This document shows positions 9,401 to 14,752 of a stretch of 64,000 nucleotides of DNA, piece by piece; the stretch's first letter is position 1; every line of letters begins with the position of its first letter. The position numbers and the translations under genes were made by a program. Origin of the DNA: Cupriavidus sp. (GTDB taxonomy: Bacteria > Pseudomonadota > Gammaproteobacteria > Burkholderiales > Burkholderiaceae); contig JAPSLP010000001.1 in assembly GCA_031180665.1 (NCBI GenBank), positions 124,001 to 188,000 on the forward strand, in the 5' to 3' direction. The notes below the pieces were generated by a model. It saw nothing but the letters and a program-made list of their open reading frames with translations. It searched no databases and had not been told where the DNA came from.

Positions 9401-10455
9401 AGCGTCACCAGGAAAGCGCGCAGCGCCGGCTTGATCGAGGCGAACTCGAGCGGGAAGCTCAGCAGGCCCGGCGACAGCTTGCCGTTGCGATGCTGCGCGA
9501 TCTGCGCCACGCTGATTTCCTTCAGGCCGTCGTACAGCTCGTCGAAGCGCTCGTCGAACATCGCGGCGGCATCCCGTTTTTCGCCCGGCTCGAAGGGCAG
9601 GGTGGCGCCCCAGACGCGGTCGCGCTCGTGCTTGTCGCTGTCGCCGAAGAATTCGGTGAAGCCGGTGATCAGGTCCGCCTTGGTGAACATCACGTAGACC
9701 GGCGCGAACACTTCCAGCCGCTCGGTCAGCTCCTGCACGCGCTGGCGCAGGTTCTTGGCCAGCTGGATGGCGAACTCGGGACGGTTCTGCGTCAGCTCGG
9801 GAATGCTGACGGTGACCACGATGCCGTTGATCGGCGCGCGCGGACGGTAGCGCTTGAGCAGGTCCAGAAAGCCCAGCCACTCCTTGCGGTCTTCCTCGTG
9901 CACCGAATAGCGGCCCGCGGTATCGAGCAGGATGCCTTCGGTGGTGAAGAACCAGTCGCAGTTACGCGTGCCGCCGATGCCGTGGATGATCGCGTTGTTC
10001 TTGTCGGCGAACGGAAACTGCAGGCCAGAGTTCAGCACCGCGGTGCTCTTGCCCGCGGCCGGATTGCCGATCACGATGTACCACGGTAGTTCGTACAGCG
10101 CCTCGTTGCCCGACAGCTGGCCCAGCTTGGAGGTCTTGATGGTCTTGACCGCATCGACCAGCCGCGTACGCAGGGCCTCGACCTCGCCGCGCTTTTCCTG
10201 CGGCGCTTGCTGGGCCGCCGCATTGGCCTGCTGTTCCAGCAGCGCGCCGAGCTTGCCGCTGGCCTGCCGGGCCCGATAGTGGCGCCAGGCGAAGGCGATC
10301 AGCCACGCCACCACCAGCAGGCCGAGCACGATGCCGACCCAGGTCAGCCCAACCTCGAAGGTATCGGCCGCCAGCAGCAGGAAGAGCGTCAGCGCGACGA
10401 CGCCTATCACGGATAGCGTGCCCGTGTTGGTCAGGAAACTGAGGAATCGGTGCAT
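6493..10455 (-). CDS. tssM: T6SS inner-membrane complex protein TssM (IcmF)
   Basis: Forms the trans-envelope channel with TssJ and TssL. The 1320-residue protein has two N-terminal membrane segments (about 13-32 and 37-57). A cytoplasmic nucleotide-binding-like domain follows, with Walker A GNPAAGKST at 130-138 and LLDTAGRY nearby. A third membrane segment (about 438-460, VTFFGLVLALGLLLGGW) leads into a large periplasmic IcmF region to the C terminus. The start at 10455 (MHRFLSFL) was chosen because it directly precedes the first membrane segment; the frame stays open upstream through low-complexity DNA that is unlikely to be translated. An Ala/Pro/Gly-rich periplasmic linker near residues 560-620 contains a nine-G run on the coding strand. 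The stop overlaps tagF. Confidence 0.96.
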   Translation of the reverse strand: MHRFLSFLTNTGTLSVIGVVALTLFLLLAADTFEVGLTWVGIVLGLLVVAWLIAFAWRHYRARQASGKLGALLEQQANAAAQQAPQEKRGEVEALRTRLVDAVKTIKTSKLGQLSGNEALYELPWYIVIGNPAAGKSTAVLNSGLQFPFADKNNAIIHGIGGTRNCDWFFTTEGILLDTAGRYSVHEEDRKEWLGFLDLLKRYRPRAPINGIVVTVSIPELTQNRPEFAIQLAKNLRQRVQELTERLEVFAPVYVMFTKADLITGFTEFFGDSDKHERDRVWGATLPFEPGEKRDAAAMFDERFDELYDGLKEISVAQIAQHRNGKLSPGLLSFPLEFASIKPALRAFLVTLFDENPFQYKPVFRGFYFTSAVQEASTTSASAERIARRFGLKLDSAAHSREVFSKNGFFLRDLFSKVVFADRKTVRQFSSPAKTRMRFVTFFGLVLALGLLLGGWTWSFIGNRQLTANVQADLDKIVKLQQNRIDLQSRLEALDILQDRIEQLERFRADHPIALSLGLYQGDTLQHKLLDEYYNGLRQVMLKPVGTSIERFLAEVNAHPDQLAQNVRAPAANGAVGGGAAPGRPTAGASAAAAAPATATPPAVNAAAPSAADMTAALNTESPNARRYADASPTNVEDAYNALKTYLMLADKRHVEVAHLTDQVTRFWRGWLEENRGNMPREQLIRAAERNISFYLARVNDDNWPLLESNLSLIDQTRENLRRVVRGMPARERAYAEIKARAATRFAPMTVARIVGDAGATVVAGSYAVPGTFTREAWLQYVQPAIREAASKELQSKDWVLNVAARDDLTLEGSPEQIQKTLVAMYKNEYAKEWQRFMQGVAVQEFKSFDQAVTAMNLLGDPVNSPIRKLFDAAYEQTSWDNPSIVNAGLKQAKTGVIEWLKRWVSRGTPSGVSVNVDSASLASASDAGNIPMGPVGKEFSGLAKIAVMRDNNSLLRGYMETLSKVRTRFNTIKNQGDPGPGARQLMQQTLDGNGSELADALKYVDEQMLTGMTDSQRQTLRPLLVRPLLQSYAVTIRPASVEINKVWNAQVYQPFMQTLATKYPFASDAKIEASAAEIGQVFGPDGAIAKFAGTIVGPLSVRRGDMIAARTWGDLGVTFAPEFTTNFTRWIAPLTGGAAAGVGGAAAAAPQTVFQILPSPAAGTTEYTIEIDGQQLRYRNTPPQWTNFVWPNPQGTPGARITATTFDGRTVEVLSEPGRFGLERLIATASRKRRPDGAFELSWTQGGTTVAVALRIVSSPQTTTAAADSPQGQGLRGLKLPPAIADASAPVTATEAAQPAPASAPIAQSGAPARAGGAQ
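8720..8728. repeat. Nine-base C/G homopolymer inside tssM
   Basis: On the plus strand this is nine consecutive C; on the tssM coding strand it is nine G, encoding Val-Gly-Gly-Gly near residue 577 in a low-complexity linker. Runs of this length can slip during replication. A change of one or two bases would truncate TssM before its periplasmic core. Confidence 0.9.
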
Positions 10456-10580
10456 GTTGGCCTGCGGTTTGCGAATGCGTGTGCTGGTTCTTGTGCGTTT
10501 GCTTGTGCGTTGCTTGCCTGGCTTGGGCTTCGGCTTGTTCTGGCTCGTTCGGGCTTGTTCGTGCTTGGCGCGGATGTCCG
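10456..10580. other. Low-complexity intergenic tract upstream of tssM
   Basis: This 125-bp gap between two operon genes is made of degenerate repeats of CTTGTGCGTT- and GCTTGTTCG-like units on the plus strand (purine-rich GAACAAGCC-like units on the tssM sense strand). No terminator is visible, so transcription probably reads through. It may be a long untranslated leader for tssM. The open frame through it would encode a Lys/Arg/Thr/Gln-rich peptide with no family resemblance. Confidence 0.6.
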
Positions 10581-12077
10581 CTAGGCGGTGACCGGTGGCA
10601 CCACCGCGATCGCGCCGCGCTGCTGCGGGTCGGCCGCGGTCAGCGCCAGCGCCGGGCCCCCGCGTTCGGCGCACTGCTGATGGGCGAGCACGATGGCCAG
10701 CAGCGCACCGGCATTGCCGGTGTATCCGCAAGCGGTGCCGACCGGCAGCAGGTCCGCGCTGACGTCGAGTTCGCCAAAGCGTTCGGAGAACACCCGTGCC
10801 AGTTCGACGGTGCGGACCGGATGCGGGCTGATGTCGGCGGTGACCACGACGGGTTGGGGCGTGGGCGCCGGTTCGGCCGCGGACGCTTCCGAGGCCTCGC
10901 CCTTGGCCTTGGCCGGGGAGCCTTCGGCGGGATCGGCCAGCAGGCCCAGCGTCTGCACGATCGCCTGATCCAGTGCCGCGGTACGCGGCTGGCCCTTGTC
11001 GGGAGTCGGCGCGTCTAGCCGCGTCAGCGTGGGGCGTACGATCGACGCCGGCGGCGCGTCCTGCGCGAGCATCGCGGCCAACGGTCCTTGCGGCGAATAC
11101 AGCAGGATGCCGGCCGCAGCCTCGGAGGGCGCGACGCCGTGCTCGCATTGGGCGCTGAACAGCCGGTCGGTCGCGCGCAGGTGGTCGATGGCTTCGGCGC
11201 CGATATGCGAATCGGCGGCAATCACGCCGCGCAATTCGTGGGTCGGTTCGCGGTGCAGCGCGAGGATCGCGCGATCGACCTGCACCATCGCATCGCCGTC
11301 GCCCTTGGCGGTCAATGTCTCCATCGAGATCCGTTCGATCGGCCACAAGCCGGTCAGCCGGCCGCGCACGTATTGGCCCGCAGCCGCCGCCATCGGCACC
11401 CGCCAGCGCTCCGGCAACAGCAGCGTCAGCACCAGCCGCGGCGGCTCCTCGGCCTGCGCCGCCTTCGGGGTCTCGTCGGCGGCAGGGAAGTAGAGGGCCG
11501 GATATTGCTCCAGGACCTGCGCGACCAGCTGCTCGACCACATCGCTGGCCAGCGCGACGGTCCGCACGGCCTCGTCATTCCACGGCAGTTCGGCGAAGGC
11601 CAGCTCCAGCGCCTCGCGCGTGCCCTCGACATCGATGTCCTCGACGGGCGCGGCGAAGATCGGCATGCCGTCGCGCAGCACGTCGACCACGTCGGGGCGC
11701 TGCTGCTCGGCGGTCGCCGCGGCGGTGGCGGCCGTGTCCGCACCCTTGGCGGTATGCAGGGCAGCGCCCAACACCAGCGCGCGCCAGCGGCGGCTGGGGT
11801 CGTCGTCGGGCACCGCGCCCTGCGACGGCTCCGCGCCATCTTGCGCGGCGGCCGGCGTGCCGACAGCGGCCGCGACATTGGTGCGGATACCGTCCAGCGC
11901 ACGGCGAATGACAAGGTAGCCCGCGATCATGCCGGCCGGCAGCAGGAACAGGTGCGTGACGATATCGGTCGTGGTCGGCATCCGAGGGATCGATTGCCAC
12001 CACAGGATCGTCGCGGTCCAGACCAGCGCGAAGACGGCGAACAGGATCAGGCCGGAACGGAACAGGCGTGCAAGCAT
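10581..12077 (-). CDS. Membrane-anchored thiolase-fold-like protein of the T6SS operon
   Basis: No established function. The 498-residue protein has two N-terminal membrane segments (about 6-26 and 38-58) and a large cytoplasmic part. Two stretches look like a beta-ketoacyl synthase/thiolase fold. Near residue 290, AADSHIG...LFSAQCEHGVAPSEAAAGILL recalls the D-S and P-G-E-A-A segment of ketosynthases. Near 420-490, RVFSERFGELD...LPVGTACGYTGNAGALLAIVLA recalls their C-terminal glycine-rich region. I see no nucleophile-cysteine motif, so it is probably not an active condensing enzyme. The ATG at 12077 was chosen over an upstream TTG at 12110 because it directly precedes the first membrane segment. 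It lies between PAAR and tssM in the same operon, so a structural or regulatory T6SS role is likely. Confidence 0.75.
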   Translation of the reverse strand: MLARLFRSGLILFAVFALVWTATILWWQSIPRMPTTTDIVTHLFLLPAGMIAGYLVIRRALDGIRTNVAAAVGTPAAAQDGAEPSQGAVPDDDPSRRWRALVLGAALHTAKGADTAATAAATAEQQRPDVVDVLRDGMPIFAAPVEDIDVEGTREALELAFAELPWNDEAVRTVALASDVVEQLVAQVLEQYPALYFPAADETPKAAQAEEPPRLVLTLLLPERWRVPMAAAAGQYVRGRLTGLWPIERISMETLTAKGDGDAMVQVDRAILALHREPTHELRGVIAADSHIGAEAIDHLRATDRLFSAQCEHGVAPSEAAAGILLYSPQGPLAAMLAQDAPPASIVRPTLTRLDAPTPDKGQPRTAALDQAIVQTLGLLADPAEGSPAKAKGEASEASAAEPAPTPQPVVVTADISPHPVRTVELARVFSERFGELDVSADLLPVGTACGYTGNAGALLAIVLAHQQCAERGGPALALTAADPQQRGAIAVVPPVTA

Positions 12078-12129
12078 GGTGTCGGGGAGGGTCGGCACTG
12101 GGGAGCGCAACAGCGGAACGGCGCCCGCC

Positions 12130-12396
12130 TTACGCGCTGCCGGTGACGCCCTGGCTGGACAGCAGCGTCGCCCCGCATGCCGTCTTGTCGCCGTGGCGGG
12201 CGGCGGCGCGGCCGTCGATGATCACGGTCGGATCGCCGGTGACGATGGTGGTCTCACCATGACCGGACTTCGGGCAGGTCACGCGATCGCCGACGCAGGC
12301 GATGCCCTTGCCGTTGGTCGACGTGGTGCCCGACGCGCTGATCACGACGCCGCCGTGGTCGGTCTTGTCACCCAATACGATAAATGGCCGTGTCAT
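12130..12396 (-). CDS. PAAR-domain spike-tip protein
   Basis: PAAR proteins form the sharp tip on the VgrG spike. The 88-residue protein is essentially a bare PAAR domain: MTRPFIVLGDKTDHGG, a middle CVGDRVTCPKSGHG, and GRAAARHGDKTACGA. These provide the His/Cys pattern expected to bind zinc at the tip. No toxin extension is present, so this is a structural tip that could serve any of the five VgrGs. The start at 12396 fits the family; the upstream extension to 12432 lacks the conserved beginning. It is the second gene of the minus-strand operon, 52 bp ahead of the thiolase-like gene. Confidence 0.93.
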   Translation of the reverse strand: MTRPFIVLGDKTDHGGVVISASGTTSTNGKGIACVGDRVTCPKSGHGETTIVTGDPTVIIDGRAAARHGDKTACGATLLSSQGVTGSA

Positions 12397-12500
12397 TGTT
12401 GTTCTCTCGACTGAGAAGGGCGATCCCGCCACCAGCTATCGACTCGCGACCGGCTTTCGCCGGCCGCCGTTACCTGCGCTGTGCCCCCGCACCTCGCAAG

Positions 12501-13346
12501 CTAGCCGGGCTTCTTGCCGAGCACGCCGGGCCGGCGCAACTCGACGTGCCCAAGATCCATCATCTTCCAGCGCCCGCCCCAGGTCAGCCCCGCGGACTCG
12601 GCGATCTGCCCGTACAACTCGTATCCGCGCATCGCCCACGGATCCTTCTCGCTGATCACCAGCTTGCCGTCGCGATAGAAGGCGCTGTCTGCGGCGAGGC
12701 CGAACTGATGGTAGCTGTGATAGGCGCCCGCTTTTGTGACATGCGTGCCCATCGCGGCGAGCCTGGCCTGGCGCTCGGGACTGCGATAGCCCTCCAGCAG
12801 CGCCATTTCGTAACCATGCTCGTCGCGCATGATCTTGTAGACCAGCAGCAGGCGCTGACGAAAATCGGCGTCGAGCAGATCCCAATTGCGGCTGGCTTCG
12901 CGAATGGTCGGGCGAATCCGTTCGACTTCCTGGGTGGTGAATACCTCGGGCGGCAATGGCGCCGGAGGAATCAGGCGTTCGCCATTCAATAAAGCGGAAA
13001 TCTTCTGGTCCGGTTCGCGCAGCGCGTCATCGTACTCGAACAGCAGTTTCGGTCGCAAGGCGAGGGCGACGAGCGGCGGCGTCGCAACCACGCCCGCCGC
13101 GCACAGCAGAAAGACCTTACGGCGCGCAACGAAGGCGCGCAATGCTTCCATCGAATCGGCCGCCTGGGAAGCCGACGTTCGTAGGGTTCCGGCCGAGCGC
13201 TGGCTCGCCGCGCTCGCATTGATACTGAGCCGCTGCCATTGCGTACGCGCGGCCACCAGCACGCGCTCGCGCACGTCCGGCAGCAGCAGAATGGCCGCTA
13301 TGGCGACCATCAGCGCGAAATAGAAGAACAGCGCAATAAAGATCAT
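12501..13346 (-). CDS. Membrane-anchored M15-type peptidoglycan peptidase (TagX-like)
   Basis: Predicted to cut peptide cross-links so that the secretion apparatus can pass the cell wall, as proposed for TagX in Acinetobacter. The 281-residue protein has one or two N-terminal membrane segments (1-22, and about 77-97 LLCAAGVVATPPLVALAL) and a C-terminal M15/VanY-like domain. The zinc motif SYHQFGLAAD (His213, Asp220) and a final His267 in GHVEL fit the family's S-x-H-x-x-G-x-A-x-D and second histidine. It is the first gene of the minus-strand operon, followed by PAAR. The start at 13346 is the first ATG and opens directly into a membrane helix. Membrane anchoring and operon position argue for an assembly role rather than an exported toxin. 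Confidence 0.85.
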   Translation of the reverse strand: MIFIALFFYFALMVAIAAILLLPDVRERVLVAARTQWQRLSINASAASQRSAGTLRTSASQAADSMEALRAFVARRKVFLLCAAGVVATPPLVALALRPKLLFEYDDALREPDQKISALLNGERLIPPAPLPPEVFTTQEVERIRPTIREASRNWDLLDADFRQRLLLVYKIMRDEHGYEMALLEGYRSPERQARLAAMGTHVTKAGAYHSYHQFGLAADSAFYRDGKLVISEKDPWAMRGYELYGQIAESAGLTWGGRWKMMDLGHVELRRPGVLGKKPG

Positions 13347-13674
13347 CCGCTCAGTCCGCGTACCGCGCGACGTCCAAACCGTGCATGACAGCGGTTTGAA
13401 TGGTTACATTTTGTGACATTTATTCGGCTTGATTCGGGCTCGCATTTCGCTGCAAAAATTCGCCGTCTGCAAGTTGTAACGGTGCCGTTCACATATTTGC
13501 ATTTTTGTTGCAGCCAGCTATAAAATCTGCGCGCTTCGTCCGCATCGGCAGCTGACGCCACCTCGTCGAATTTTCTGCTCGGGCCCCGTCTTCGCGTTAT
13601 GTTGCCGATCGCTTGACTCAATTCCATCCCTGCGCTGCCCGACGCGCATTTTATTGCAATTCGAGAGCCAAAAG
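13347..13674. promoter_or_regulatory. Divergent intergenic region with a sigma-70-like promoter
   Basis: This 328-bp gap separates the minus-strand M15-PAAR-tssM operon from the plus-strand gene at 13675 and is visibly more AT-rich than its surroundings. On the plus strand TTGCAT (13497-13502), a 16-base spacer and TATAAA (13519-13524) look like a sigma-70 promoter about 150 bp before the next start. Promoter elements for the minus-strand operon should also be here but none stands out. No gene of its own is seen. Confidence 0.5.
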
Positions 13675-14613
13675 ATGAGCCACAGCGACGACTTGAAAGG
13701 AAATGGACCGCCGTCGCTGTTCGGCTCGGGCGATGCCGACAGCCAGGGACCGGATACGCGCATTCTGGCCAGCCTCGAAGGGCGGGTCGCCAGTCACGCT
13801 CCCGTCAGGAAGAAGACACCCGATATCAAGCGCCACGGCGTGTTTGCCACGCTGGCGTTGCTGCTGGTCGGCGCGGGCGCCGTGGCCTTCTGGCTGGGCA
13901 AGGGCAACGATGGCGAGGCCCCGACGGTGGCCACGGTTGTGCCCGCAGAGAGGGCCAATTCTGCCTTGGATCCCGCCACCACGGCCGCTTCCACGGCGAT
14001 CCAGTCCCCTGAGACGCAGGCCGCTGCGGCCAGCGCAGCGCCCGTCGAAGCCGCCGTCGATGCGCCGGCGGGCTCGGCCACCATTGTCGATGTCAGCCCC
14101 GCGCGCGACGCCGACGACGATGCGCTCGACAGCCTCGGCAAGATGCCCTCGGCCGACCTGGCCGCGGCCGGCCTAGGTGCGGCGGCACTGGCGGGCGGTA
14201 CCGCGTTGGCAGCCAACGCGGCGCAGAGTCCCGAAAAAACTGCCGCCGGCGACAAGTCAAAAACGGTGGCAGTGGCTGCCAACGAGCCGAATAAAAAAAT
14301 CCGAAATCAAGAAGTAAATAAGACGAAGATCACTGCGTCGAATCAGGCTGCTGCAAAGCGGCAACATTCCAATACCGACACCAAGGTCTCATCACGTTCG
14401 AATAGCGGCCCTACGACCGTAGGGAAGACGAAAACCGAACGCTCGCGTATTGCCTCCAACAATACGCGCCGAGTTTCAAAAAAGACGGGTGCCAATACCG
14501 GCAATGATCGCGATGCCGAATTGCTGGCGGCATTGCTGGCCCCCACGCCCGAAGAGAAAACCACGACCGCGGCGCGGACGCGCAAGAGCGGCACCGCCCA
14601 GCGTTCGCAGTAA
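13675..14613 (+). CDS. Single-pass inner-membrane protein of unknown function, T6SS locus
   Basis: Not recognised. The 312-residue protein has a short cytoplasmic N terminus, one membrane helix (about 56-74, VFATLALLLVGAGAVAFWLG) and a long outside part. That part is first Ala/Thr-rich and then Lys/Asn/Ser/Arg-rich with no predicted globular domain, ending in an Ala/Leu/Arg-rich tail. The ATG at 13675 was chosen; a TTG at 13654 is less likely. It sits between the divergent promoter region and vgrG1, and the gap to vgrG1 (139 bp) has no clear terminator, so co-transcription with vgrG1 is possible. The basic, disordered, likely periplasmic tail could contact cell wall or partner proteins; this is inference only. 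Confidence 0.7.
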   Translation: MSHSDDLKGNGPPSLFGSGDADSQGPDTRILASLEGRVASHAPVRKKTPDIKRHGVFATLALLLVGAGAVAFWLGKGNDGEAPTVATVVPAERANSALDPATTAASTAIQSPETQAAAASAAPVEAAVDAPAGSATIVDVSPARDADDDALDSLGKMPSADLAAAGLGAAALAGGTALAANAAQSPEKTAAGDKSKTVAVAANEPNKKIRNQEVNKTKITASNQAAAKRQHSNTDTKVSSRSNSGPTTVGKTKTERSRIASNNTRRVSKKTGANTGNDRDAELLAALLAPTPEEKTTTAARTRKSGTAQRSQ

Positions 14614-14752
14614 CGACGGCCGAGGGGCAGGGGTGCTGACAGAGGACATGGCCGCGGCTTCAACGCGGCCATTGACGTTGTCGGGCAGCTGATCGGCGTG
14701 TCTGTCCTTCGCTGTGCACCTTGCTGCGAGACCGCTGTAACACCGAACCGCC

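Noticed and set aside
6496-10089. Very long plus-strand open frame (about 1200 codons) opposite tssM
   Set aside because: It mirrors codon positions of tssM in GC-rich DNA, has Arg/Gly/Asp/His-biased composition and no domain; a shadow of the real gene.
10455-11346. Upstream extension of tssM to 11346
   Set aside because: It would run through low-complexity DNA and the neighbouring gene in a wrong frame; TssM proteins begin directly with the membrane helix found at 10455.
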